64,000 bases of DNA, from positions 1 to 64,000 of the forward strand of contig NZ_RYYL01000001.1 in the NCBI RefSeq assembly GCF_004378855.1, written 5' to 3'. The stretch comes from Campylobacter sp. US33a (lineage in GTDB: Bacteria > Campylobacterota > Campylobacteria > Campylobacterales > Campylobacteraceae). A program made the translations under genes and the position numbers. Position 1 is the first letter of the stretch. Each line of letters opens with the position of its first letter. This document shows positions 9,476 to 17,637 of this stretch, in pieces. Under the pieces are notes generated by a model, which was not told where the DNA came from, did not search any database, and saw nothing but the letters and a program-made list of their open reading frames with translations.

Positions 9476-11401
9476 TTAAAAATATTTTGCCAAAACAAGC
9501 TCTAATTCTTTATCTTGCTTGTCAATTTCAAAATCATTTTTGTATGAATGTTTACTTTTTTGCTGTCCGTTTTGTTCTTTTTTGCCTTGATCGCTAAAAT
9601 TCATTTCAAGTCCAGTAAAACCCATATTTACAAGAGAATTTTTAAATTCTGCTTGGTGTTGGATAAATAAATTCATGGTGTTGGTATTGGAATTAAAATT
9701 AATATGTAAATTATTACCTCTTTGCATCAAAGTAACTTCTACTTCACCTAAATTTGAAGGATTGAGCGTTATATTTACTTTTGTAATGGGTGCTTTATAG
9801 TTTTGAATTTGTTCTTTTAAATCCTCGCTAAAATGTGAAAAAGTTTCTTTGATAGGATTTTTAATTTGATTTTGACTCACTTTTGAGAGTTCTTTTAAGG
9901 TGTTATTTAATTCATTGTGAAAGGCATCGTTTTGTAGGTCTTTGGTATTATTGTTTTCATTTTTTAAATCAGTATTTTTTTCTTGCTGGGTAAAATCTAA
10001 AGTTTGATTTGAATTTTGTTTGGTTTGGATATTTTGAATTGTGGAATTTGTATTGTTTAACGTATGATTTATGTTTTGATTTTGTGTGTTTTTATTTTCT
10101 CTTTGCTCACTTTTGAAAAATTCTTGCAAAGGCGAAATAGGATTTTTTTCATTTATTGTGTGTGTTTTGTTGGCATTTGTATCATTTTTTGTATTGTTTA
10201 AGGAATTTGTTTTTGTTTCAAGATCTTTTAAATCTTTAACGATATTTTTTGCATTTTGTGGTATTTCTTGATTTGTATTTTTTAAATTTTTAGTAGGATT
10301 TTCCAAAATATTTTCTTTTAAAATATTGTCTTTATTTTTTGAAATATTTTCTTGTATATCTTCTGAATTTTTGAAAATTTCATTTTTATTTAAAATTTCT
10401 GTCGTATTTTTAGGTAAATTTTCTTCTTTTTTATTCACACTTTGCATTTTATGAAACTTATCAGAATTTAGAGTTAGAATTTCATTTTCATTCTTTTTTG
10501 TGTTTTGAATGTTTTTTTCTATATCTTTGTGTGTGGTCTGTTGAATTTTTAAATCCGCCTCATTTTTTAAAAAAATTTTGTTTTTTTGCTCTTGTACACT
10601 TTCTTTTGGCAAATTATTTAAATTAATTTTTTTTGAATTTTCTAAATGATTTTGTTTATCAGTGCTTATTATTTTATCTTTTTGATTTAAAAGTGTTGCA
10701 TCGTTTTCTTTATCATCTTGAGCTTTTTGTTTTAAATTTATATCTTGCAAAGCTTTAGAAAGTATGTTTTCTTTCTGTGGCTTTTTTGTAAAAGAATCTT
10801 GATTTTTTTGTGGAATTTCTTTGATAAGATTGGCGATTTTTTGGTTGATAAAATCTTTTAAAACACTTTCTATATTGTTGTTAAAAAATCCCGCTTTGTC
10901 TAAATTTGGAAAAGTGCTTTTTAATTCAACTAAGCGATCAACTTTAATTTTTTCTATATTTAAATCAAGCTTTTTAGCCAAGTCTAAAAGCTCGTTTAAA
11001 TCTTTAGCATTTTTTAAAATATTTAAATTTTTCTCTATACTTAAAATTTGCTTGGTTTTTTGGGAAAATTGGTTTAAATTAACAGCCTTAGAATCCATTT
11101 TTAACGCATCTAATAAGCCTAAAATTTGCATAAAATTAGCCGATTCAAAAATCGAAATTTGATCATCTTGACTTAAAGTCCCATTTTGTAATTGTTTAAA
11201 AACTTCATTTGCAAGTTCTTGCTTTTGTTCATTATTTAATTTTTGAGGTAAAATTTCATTTTTTTCATCTATAGCCTGTATTAAAGAGCTCAAAAATTCT
11301 TGTTTGTCATCGTCTTTTAAATTTGCACCTTTATTTTGCTTTGTTTGACTTTTTGTAGGAGCAAGATTCAAAATATCATTTTGGGAATTAAGTCCTGACA
11401 T
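9476..11401 (-). CDS. fliK: Flagellar hook-length control protein FliK
   Basis: Secreted ruler/switch protein that sets hook length and changes export specificity to filament substrates. The 641-residue protein has a long low-complexity middle (about residues 200-500) very rich in Asn, Lys, Gln and Glu. A conserved globular C-terminal domain (about 535-600) includes KVNITLNPSNLGEVEVTLMQRGNNLHINF, the recognisable Flg_hook core. Codon use is AT-extreme in the middle, which reflects the Asn/Lys bias. It follows the Cj0040-like gene by 8 bases and precedes flgD, consistent with a hook operon. Confidence 0.9.
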   Translation of the reverse strand: MSGLNSQNDILNLAPTKSQTKQNKGANLKDDDKQEFLSSLIQAIDEKNEILPQKLNNEQKQELANEVFKQLQNGTLSQDDQISIFESANFMQILGLLDALKMDSKAVNLNQFSQKTKQILSIEKNLNILKNAKDLNELLDLAKKLDLNIEKIKVDRLVELKSTFPNLDKAGFFNNNIESVLKDFINQKIANLIKEIPQKNQDSFTKKPQKENILSKALQDINLKQKAQDDKENDATLLNQKDKIISTDKQNHLENSKKINLNNLPKESVQEQKNKIFLKNEADLKIQQTTHKDIEKNIQNTKKNENEILTLNSDKFHKMQSVNKKEENLPKNTTEILNKNEIFKNSEDIQENISKNKDNILKENILENPTKNLKNTNQEIPQNAKNIVKDLKDLETKTNSLNNTKNDTNANKTHTINEKNPISPLQEFFKSEQRENKNTQNQNINHTLNNTNSTIQNIQTKQNSNQTLDFTQQEKNTDLKNENNNTKDLQNDAFHNELNNTLKELSKVSQNQIKNPIKETFSHFSEDLKEQIQNYKAPITKVNITLNPSNLGEVEVTLMQRGNNLHINFNSNTNTMNLFIQHQAEFKNSLVNMGFTGLEMNFSDQGKKEQNGQQKSKHSYKNDFEIDKQDKELELVLAKYF

Positions 11402-11409
11402 TTTTTCTC

Positions 11410-11733
11410 CTAAGCTAGGAAATTTTGTTTGGCTAAAAGTGGAAAATTCATTCTTAATGAATTTAAATCATAAATTTTTAACATTTGTGAAAAATTAAAT
11501 TTTTCTATAATTTGTAATAATTCTTCTAAATTTTTTGCGTTTTGAATTTTTTCAAACTTGCTTTCATCGGATAAAATTTCGCTTAATTCGCTCGAAATTC
11601 TTGCCATTTTTTCATTTGTGCTAGATTTAAGAATTTCTAATAAAGACAAAATTTGCATTAAAGGTTCTGCAAATTTGCTTTCTTGTATTAAACTTTGTTC
11701 CTTAAAAATTTCTTCTTGTAAAGGCTTAGACAT
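11410..11733 (-). CDS. Small flagellar-operon protein (Cj0040-like), unknown function
   Basis: I place the start at the ATG at 11733 because it has an AAGGAG site 6 bases upstream and lies after the sigma-54 promoter. A longer reading to 11817 would begin upstream of that promoter. The 107-residue product (MSKPLQEEIFKEQS...) is mostly helical and soluble. Part of it resembles segments of the following FliK N-terminal region (for example the FMQILGLLDALK-like and LEELLQI stretches), suggesting duplication or shared fold. As first gene of the hook operon it is probably flagellar, but its function is unknown. Confidence 0.75.
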   Translation of the reverse strand: MSKPLQEEIFKEQSLIQESKFAEPLMQILSLLEILKSSTNEKMARISSELSEILSDESKFEKIQNAKNLEELLQIIEKFNFSQMLKIYDLNSLRMNFPLLAKQNFLA

Positions 11734-11775
11734 TTTGACTCCTTTTGTTTTTGAAGTTAATCTACGAGTATAAAA

Positions 11776-11789
11776 GCAAAATTTATTCC
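11776..11789 (-). promoter_or_regulatory. Sigma-54 promoter for the Cj0040-like gene and fliK
   Basis: On the minus strand TTGGAATAAATTTTGCTTTT gives GG (11788-11789) and GC (11776-11777) separated by 10 bases, the -24/-12 pattern of RpoN promoters. It lies 43 bases upstream of the chosen ATG at 11733. The spacing is identical to the flgD promoter found independently at 9460-9473. Confidence 0.8.
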
Positions 11790-11825
11790 AAAAAAGTGTT
11801 TTAAAAAATTTAAGCAATTTTTGTA

Positions 11826-11831
11826 TATAAT
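11826..11831 (+). promoter_or_regulatory. -10 box for typA
   Basis: TATAAT preceded by TGTA (extended -10), 36 bases upstream of the typA TTG start. This fits the Campylobacter sigma-70 pattern, where the -35 box is usually weak. Confidence 0.55.
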
Positions 11832-11867
11832 CTTAGTTTTTGAAATTTTAAACTATCGGAGAAAAAC

Positions 11868-13676
11868 TTGGAAAACATTAGAAATATCGCAGTTATTGCC
11901 CATGTTGATCATGGTAAAACGACTATGGTTGATGAGTTATTAAAACAATCAGGCACTTTTAGCGAAAGAGAACAAATAGCTGAACGCGTTATGGATAGTA
12001 ATGATATAGAAAAAGAACGCGGTATCACCATACTTTCAAAAAACACGGCGATTAATTACAAAGGCACAAAAATTAATATCATAGACACTCCAGGTCACGC
12101 TGATTTTGGTGGGGAAGTTGAGCGTGTTTTGAAAATGATTGATGGAGTTTTGCTTTTAGTAGATGCGCAAGAAGGTGTAATGCCTCAAACTAAATTCGTG
12201 GTAAAAAAGGCTTTATCTTTAGGGCTTAAGCCAATAGTAGTGATTAATAAAATCGACAAACCAGCCGCTGATCCTGAAAGAGTAATCAATGAAATTTTTG
12301 ATCTTTTTGTGGCCTTAGATGCGAATGATGAACAACTTGACTTTGCTATCGTTTATGCTGCTGCGAAAAATGGCTATGCTAAGCTTGATTTAAATGATGA
12401 AAGTAAGGATATGGAGCCACTTTTTAAAACCATACTCGAAAGAGTTCCTGCGCCAAGTGGCACCAATGATAATCCTTTACAACTTCAAGTTTTCACTTTA
12501 GGTTATGATAATTTCGTAGGAAAAATAGGAATTGCTAGAATTTTTAATGGTGTTGTAAAGAAAAATCAAAATGTAATGCTTGCAAAGGCTGATGGCACTA
12601 AAGTAAATGGTAGAATTTCAAAACTTATAGGCTTTATGGGCTTAGAAAAAATGGATATTGAAGAAGCTGGGAGTGGAGATATTGTAGCAATTGCCGGTTT
12701 TGAAGCTTTAGATGTGGGCGATAGCGTAGTAGATCCAAACAATCCTATGCCACTTGATCCTTTACACATTGAAGAGCCAACTTTAAGTATAGTATTTTCA
12801 GTAAATGATGGTCCGCTAGCTGGCACAGAAGGAAAGCATGTAACTAGTAATAAAATAGCAGAACGCTTAGAAGCTGAAATGAAAACTAATATCGCGATGA
12901 AATATGAAAGCAGTGGTGAAGGTAAATTTAAAGTAAGCGGTAGAGGTGAACTTCAAATTACAATTTTAGCTGAAAATATGCGTAGAGAGGGCTTTGAGTT
13001 TTGCATGGGAAGACCCGAAGTTATTGTAAAGGTTGAAGATGGGGTTAAAACAGAGCCATTTGAGCATTTGGTTATTGATGTGCCTGAAGAATTTAGTGGA
13101 ACGGTTATAGAAAAGCTTGGAAAAAGAAAAGCTGAAATGAAAACCATGGCACCAACAGGCGATGGTCAAACAAGACTCGAATTTGAAATTCCAGCAAGAG
13201 GACTGATAGGCTTTAGATCTCAATTTTTAACCGATACCAAAGGTGAAGGTGTGATGAATCACAGCTTTTTAGAATTCCGTCCTTTTAGTGGTGCAGTTGA
13301 AAAACGCAATAACGGCGCTTTAATTTCTATGGAAAATGGTGTGGCTTTAGGGTATTCTTTATTTAATCTCCAAGAACGCGGAGTGCTTTTTATAGAGCCT
13401 CAAACTAAAGTTTATACTGGTATGATTATAGGCGAACACTCACGCCCAAATGATTTAGATGTTAATCCTATCAAAGGAAAAAATTTAACCAATGTTAGGG
13501 CTAGTGGAAGCGATGATGCGATCAAACTCGTGCCACCTAGAAAGCTAAGCCTTGAAAGGGCTTTAGAATGGATAGAAGAAGATGAGCTTGTAGAAGTCAC
13601 TCCTGCAAATATCCGTGTTCGCAAACGCTATCTTGATCCAACTCAAAGAAAAAGAATGGAAAAAGCGAAATCTTAA
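11868..13676 (+). CDS. typA: Ribosome-associated GTPase TypA/BipA
   Basis: Translational GTPase of the EF-G/LepA type that binds ribosomes and acts in stress and low-temperature ribosome assembly. The G motifs are clear: [15 protein letters not shown] (G1, residues 10-24), RGITI (G2), [11 protein letters not shown] (G3) and [10 protein letters not shown] (G4). The later EF-G-like domains and the BipA-specific C-terminus follow, for 602 residues in total. The start is TTG with CGGAG 6 bases upstream; no ATG is suitably placed. The stop overlaps the next gene's ATG (TAATG). Confidence 0.97.
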   Translation: MENIRNIAVIAHVDHGKTTMVDELLKQSGTFSEREQIAERVMDSNDIEKERGITILSKNTAINYKGTKINIIDTPGHADFGGEVERVLKMIDGVLLLVDAQEGVMPQTKFVVKKALSLGLKPIVVINKIDKPAADPERVINEIFDLFVALDANDEQLDFAIVYAAAKNGYAKLDLNDESKDMEPLFKTILERVPAPSGTNDNPLQLQVFTLGYDNFVGKIGIARIFNGVVKKNQNVMLAKADGTKVNGRISKLIGFMGLEKMDIEEAGSGDIVAIAGFEALDVGDSVVDPNNPMPLDPLHIEEPTLSIVFSVNDGPLAGTEGKHVTSNKIAERLEAEMKTNIAMKYESSGEGKFKVSGRGELQITILAENMRREGFEFCMGRPEVIVKVEDGVKTEPFEHLVIDVPEEFSGTVIEKLGKRKAEMKTMAPTGDGQTRLEFEIPARGLIGFRSQFLTDTKGEGVMNHSFLEFRPFSGAVEKRNNGALISMENGVALGYSLFNLQERGVLFIEPQTKVYTGMIIGEHSRPNDLDVNPIKGKNLTNVRASGSDDAIKLVPPRKLSLERALEWIEEDELVEVTPANIRVRKRYLDPTQRKRMEKAKS

Positions 13677-14320
13677 TGGATTTAAAAAGTTTAGAAAATA
13701 GAAGGCTTTATATACTCAAACGCTTGGGAATTTTAAAACTCCTAAGCGTTATAGAAGCCTTACTTGTAGGCTTTCTAGCCTTTGTTTTTACAAGAGATGC
13801 TATTATTTGTCTTGCAAGTGCTGTGCTTGTGGGTATTTTTTTCTTTCGTTTAACCAGCAGGAAGCTTTTAAGATCTAAAGAAGAACTTCAAATTCAAGTT
13901 TTAAATCTTTTTTTAAGACGCCAAGGAGCCAAATTTCAAAATCAAGGTTTAAGTGAAGAAGAATTTAAAAAACTTGCTTTGATTGAAAATTTAAAAGAAT
14001 TTAAGAGCAAAAATCATTTTATATTTAAAGATTTTGAAATTTATGATATATGGTTTAAAACGCACTCAAATCATTTTTTTTGTGGCATTTTGCTTGAATG
14101 TAAAAATAATATAAAAAATCCGCCTAATAATGATATAGAACTCATTTTTACCAAATTAAAACATAAAAATTTTGATACACAATTTTGTTTTTATTATAAG
14201 AATTTTATACTTATTGCAAGTCTTCGTAATCCTTTTTTTATTGATTTTTCTTTAAGTTTAGAAAGTAATTTTAAAAATTTAGAGCAAAATTTTATAAAGA
14301 TACAAACGCTTTTTGCTTAA
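13676..14320 (+). CDS. Membrane protein of unknown function (Cj0038-like)
   Basis: A 214-residue protein whose ATG overlaps the typA stop. Two hydrophobic helices in residues ~20-65 (LLSVIEALLVGFLAFVF and AIICLASAVLVGIFFF) are followed by a hydrophilic, Lys/Asn/Phe-rich domain of about 145 residues, presumably cytoplasmic. No catalytic motif is visible. The coupling to typA is the only functional hint; I do not assign a role. Confidence 0.8.
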   Translation: MDLKSLENRRLYILKRLGILKLLSVIEALLVGFLAFVFTRDAIICLASAVLVGIFFFRLTSRKLLRSKEELQIQVLNLFLRRQGAKFQNQGLSEEEFKKLALIENLKEFKSKNHFIFKDFEIYDIWFKTHSNHFFCGILLECKNNIKNPPNNDIELIFTKLKHKNFDTQFCFYYKNFILIASLRNPFFIDFSLSLESNFKNLEQNFIKIQTLFA

Positions 14321-14387
14321 AATTACCATTTAAATAAAAACTATTAAAAAGCTTAAATAAAGCCATTTGATTTTATATCTTTTTTGA

Positions 14388-14393
14388 TATAAT
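14388..14393 (+). promoter_or_regulatory. -10 box for the fdhD-modE-yedF-selD block
   Basis: TATAAT after a T-rich run and a GA (TTTTTGATATAAT), the form of Campylobacter sigma-70 promoters, 28 bases before the fdhD ATG. It would drive the whole block because the following genes overlap or are separated by only 9 bases. Confidence 0.55.
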
Positions 14394-14421
14394 TTTATAA
14401 TTTTTTCAAAAAAGGCTTTTG

Positions 14422-15204
14422 ATGGAACCCTTATTTACAACACAAATTCAAAAATATAAAGGCAATGAACTTTTAACTTGCGATGATACTTTAGTGCGTG
14501 AAATTAAACTTGAAATTTTTATTAATAATGAAAAAGTAGGTGCTTTAATGGCAACTCCTATTGATGAACAGGCTTTGGCGGTAGGATATTTGATGAGCGA
14601 AAATATCATTGCTAGGGTTGATGATATAAAAAGCGTCGAAAGTAAAGATGATGGAATGAGTGTGCATATTAATGCAAAAATTGATAAAGAAAATTTAGCC
14701 AAATTAAATGCTGAAGGTGTGGTGATAAGTGGTTGTGGCAGGGCACACACGGCAAATATTGATCCGCAAAGCATAGAAGCAAGTAAAATCACTTCTTTGC
14801 AAAAATTCAGTAAAAATGAGATTTTAAAACAAATGAGCGAATTTTATACTCAATGTGATCTTTATGAAAAGACAGGTTGCGTGCATACGGCTAAGCTTTT
14901 TGTTGATGAAAATACTTTTTTTATAGGCGAGGATATAGCCCAGCATAATACCATAGATAAGGCTTTAGGCAAGGCAAGACTTGCTGGAGTTGATCTTAGT
15001 AAATGTTTTTTAATGGTCAGTGGAAGGCTTAGCTCTGAAATGGTGGCTAAGGCGGTAATGCATAAAGTCCCAGTACTTGTTTCACGCACGGCTCCTACTT
15101 GTTTGGGTGTGATGATAGCAAGAAAATTTAAACTCACGCTTTGTGGTTTTGCAAGGGGCGAAAATATCAATATTTATAGCGGAGAATTTAGAATAAATGG
15201 ATAA
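14422..15204 (+). CDS. fdhD: Formate dehydrogenase accessory sulfurtransferase FdhD
   Basis: Transfers sulfur from a cysteine desulfurase to the molybdenum cofactor of formate dehydrogenase. The ATG at 14422 has AAAGG 6 bases upstream and is preferred over the TTG three bases earlier. The 260-residue protein has the FdhD core: EQALAVGYLMSENII, a cysteine loop VISGCGRAH (Cys105), TGCVHTAKLF (Cys153) and the C-terminal SRTAPTCLGVMIARKF. The usual CxxC loop appears as CGRA, lacking the second cysteine; see findings. It overlaps modE by 8 bases. Confidence 0.95.
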   Translation: MEPLFTTQIQKYKGNELLTCDDTLVREIKLEIFINNEKVGALMATPIDEQALAVGYLMSENIIARVDDIKSVESKDDGMSVHINAKIDKENLAKLNAEGVVISGCGRAHTANIDPQSIEASKITSLQKFSKNEILKQMSEFYTQCDLYEKTGCVHTAKLFVDENTFFIGEDIAQHNTIDKALGKARLAGVDLSKCFLMVSGRLSSEMVAKAVMHKVPVLVSRTAPTCLGVMIARKFKLTLCGFARGENINIYSGEFRING

Positions 15205-15955
15205 AGAAATTTTAGCTTATATGAAAGAGCTTTTAAATAGCAATGAAAAGCTTGATTGTGGTACGGCATTTAAGATCGCTAAAAAATTTAATATTAGCGT
15301 GGAAGAAGTGGGAAATATGGCAGATGTAAATGGAATTCGTATTGATAATTGCGAACTGGGACAATTTGGTCATCTTGATTTTGAGAAAGCTAAAATAGAA
15401 GTATTAAAAGAACTTGAACCAAATTTAGATGAAAAACGCAGAATTTTTTGTAAAGATGCAAGAAATATTGCTAAGCAGGGTTGTGGGTTAAAGTCTGTGC
15501 GTTCGGCTTTGAAAAGTTATAAAATCGATGTGAAATATTGCCAACTTGGTTGTTTTAAAGAAAAAAAAGGCAAACAGCTTGTTGTAAGAACTAAAACTTG
15601 GATAGAAAATGCCGATGGCGATTTGCTTTTTGGCAAAGGCAAAACTGAGCTTTTAGAGCTTATAGGGCAAACAGGAAGTATTTTGCAGGCTTCAAAACTT
15701 ATGGGGATAAATTATAAAAAAGCTTGGATGCATTTGCAAATTTTGCAAAAAAATACCAAAGAAGATTTGGTTGCTACAAGACAAGGCAGATCAAAAGATT
15801 CTGGAACAAAACTTACTCCCAAGGCTTTAGAATTAATGCATAATTATTCTATTTTGCAAAAAGATATTGAAGAATACGCTAATAAACGCTTTAAAGAATT
15901 ATTTTTTAAGGAAAAAAATCCTCTTGAAAAAGAAAGTAAAATAAAGGAAAAATAA
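15197..15955 (+). CDS. modE: ModE-like molybdate-responsive regulator
   Basis: The 252-residue protein has a C-terminal LysR-like winged helix-turn-helix of the ModE type (about residues 145-220: GKTELLELIGQTGSILQASKLMGINYKKAWMHL..., with the conserved alanine/tyrosine/tryptophan pattern). The N-terminal half has Cys-Gly motifs (CELGQFG and CQLGCF) and does not look like the usual C-terminal molybdate-binding MOP domains. It may sense through another ligand or metal. Position between fdhD and yedF suggests coupling of Mo supply to formate dehydrogenase. From memory the ortholog is Cj1507, described as ModE-like. Confidence 0.85.
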   Translation: MDKEILAYMKELLNSNEKLDCGTAFKIAKKFNISVEEVGNMADVNGIRIDNCELGQFGHLDFEKAKIEVLKELEPNLDEKRRIFCKDARNIAKQGCGLKSVRSALKSYKIDVKYCQLGCFKEKKGKQLVVRTKTWIENADGDLLFGKGKTELLELIGQTGSILQASKLMGINYKKAWMHLQILQKNTKEDLVATRQGRSKDSGTKLTPKALELMHNYSILQKDIEEYANKRFKELFFKEKNPLEKESKIKEK

Positions 15956-16557
15956 TGAAAATTGATTGTCGGAATTTAGCTTGTCCAAGGCCAGTTATAG
16001 AAACAAAACAAGCTATTGAAAAATTGCAAGTTGGTGACAGTTTGGAGATTTTTTTAAATTCTGAAGTATCAAAAAATAATGTTTTAAAATTTTTAAATTC
16101 TTTAAATTTGGAAACTACACTCATACAAAAAGGTGAAGAATTTATAATTCAAACCATTAAAAAAGAAATGAAAAATCTAAATCTAAATCCTGATGACTTT
16201 AGTTGTGATAATAATGATACTAGGCAAAAAAATGTGCTTTTTTTAAAAACCCTTAAAGTAGGCGAGGGCGAGCTTGGAGAGAATTTATTTGTTGGCTTTT
16301 TAAATACTTTGAAAAATTTAGAAAATCCTCCATACAAAATTCTTTGTGTTAATGAAAGCGTTTTGCTAAATTGCGATGAAGAGCACAAAGCATATGCGGC
16401 TATGAAAGAGCTTGAAAAAATGGGTATTGAAATTATTAGTTGTGGTGCTTGTTTGGAGTATTTTGGGAAAAGCAAAGAGCTTAAAATTGGCACTATAGGC
16501 AATGCTTATGAAATTTTAAGTGAGCTTTTTGGTAAAGCAAAAATCATTACTTTATAA
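15955..16557 (+). CDS. yedF: YedF-type selenium metabolism protein (TusA-like plus DsrE-like domains)
   Basis: The 200-residue protein fuses a TusA/SirA-like N-terminal domain to a DsrE/F-like domain. The former has CRNLACPRPVIETKQAIE, with the Cys in CPxP near residue 10. The latter has a C-terminal cysteine motif SCGACLEYFG around residues 160-170. The same fused architecture is the YedF family linked by genomic context to selenium use, and here it directly precedes selD. It may bind and deliver selenium or sulfur for SelD or FdhD. The ATG overlaps the modE stop (TAATG). Confidence 0.88.
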   Translation: MKIDCRNLACPRPVIETKQAIEKLQVGDSLEIFLNSEVSKNNVLKFLNSLNLETTLIQKGEEFIIQTIKKEMKNLNLNPDDFSCDNNDTRQKNVLFLKTLKVGEGELGENLFVGFLNTLKNLENPPYKILCVNESVLLNCDEEHKAYAAMKELEKMGIEIISCGACLEYFGKSKELKIGTIGNAYEILSELFGKAKIITL

Positions 16558-16566
16558 GGAAAAATT

Positions 16567-17589
16567 CTGGAATACAAAAAACAAAATTTAACACAATTTG
16601 TAAAAGCTTCAGGTTGAGCAGCGAAATTAAGCCCGTGTGGTCTTAAAACAATTTTAAATTTCATGCAAAAAACCCCAGCTTTACTTAGCGATATCGGTAA
16701 TAATGAAGATGCAAGTGTGTATGCGCTTAGCCCTGATTTGGCTTTAGTGCAAACGCTTGATTTTATCACACCTGTTGTGGATAGTGCTTATCATTTTGGT
16801 GCTATAGCTGCAGCCAATGCTTTAAGTGATGTTTTTGCCATGGGAGCAGAGGTGATTAATGCCTTAAATATAGTCGGCTTTGATAGCAAAAATCACGATA
16901 TAAGCATACTTAGCGAGCTTTTAAGGGGTGCAAATGATAAGGTGTGTGAATGTGGTGCATTAATCGTTGGCGGACACACTATAGAAAGCGAAGAATTATT
17001 TTTTGGCTTAAGTGTTACGGGCAAGGTGCATCCTAAAAAATTCATTGCCAATAACAAGGCCAAAATAGGCGATATGATTATACTCACTAAGCCTTTGGGT
17101 GTTGGGATTTTAAGCACGGCTTTAAAGGGTGGAATTTTAGATGAAAAATATCTAAAAAATATGCTTGAAAGTATGATGAGTTTAAATTTAAAAGCCAGTC
17201 AAATCGCTTTACAATACCAAGTACATGCGATGAGTGATGTTACAGGCTTTGGACTTTTAGGGCATTTAAAAGAGATGTTAAATGATGATATTTCTTTGGA
17301 AATTTTTGTTAAAGATTTGCCTTTTTTAGAAGGGACAAAAGAGTATTTTGATATGGGTTTAATCCCTGCGGGTGCTTATAAAAATTTTGATTTTGTTAAG
17401 CCATTTTGTTCTTATTTAGAAGATGACCATTTATTACTTTGTGATCCTCAAACTTCAGGTGGACTTTTGATTGCTTTAAGTCACGATAATGTTAAACCTT
17501 GTTTAAAGCATTTACAAAATGAAAATATCCCTGCGCAAATTATCGCTACTTGCGTCGCTAAAGGCGATTTTGCTTTGAATTTGAAGTAA
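16567..17589 (+). CDS. selD: Selenophosphate synthetase SelD, a selenoprotein with in-frame UGA
   Basis: Makes selenophosphate from selenide and ATP for Sec-tRNA charging. Reading through the TGA at 16615-16617 joins EYKKQNLTQFVKASG-Sec-AAKLSPCGL to the long frame that starts conventionally at 16663, giving 340 residues. The Sec sits where SelD has its active-site Cys/Sec, followed by the catalytic lysine and the SPCGL motif; a later ATP-binding segment reads DVTGFGLLGH. The start appears to be CTG at 16567, with AAGGA 6 bases upstream. ATT at 16564 is the only other in-frame option after the yedF stop. The SECIS-like hairpin follows the UGA. Confidence 0.93.
16627..16646 (+). promoter_or_regulatory. 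Bacterial SECIS element in selD
   Basis: Hairpin beginning 10 bases after the UGA: stem TTAAG-CC (16627-16633) pairs with GG-(U)-CTTAA (16639-16646), leaving one bulged U at 16641 and a five-base loop CGUGU (16634-16638). A bulged U and a G in the apical loop about 18 bases after the UGA are the features SelB recognises in the E. coli fdhF element. Confidence 0.8.
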
Positions 17590-17637
17590 AATTTTGTTAT
17601 ATTTATAGCTTTTAAATCAATTTAATAGGAAAATCTA

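Noticed and set aside
16563-16662. A frameshift or nonsense mutation inactivating selD
   Set aside because: The TGA lies exactly at the SelD active-site position, the frame is otherwise open, and a SECIS-like hairpin follows, so recoding is the better explanation.
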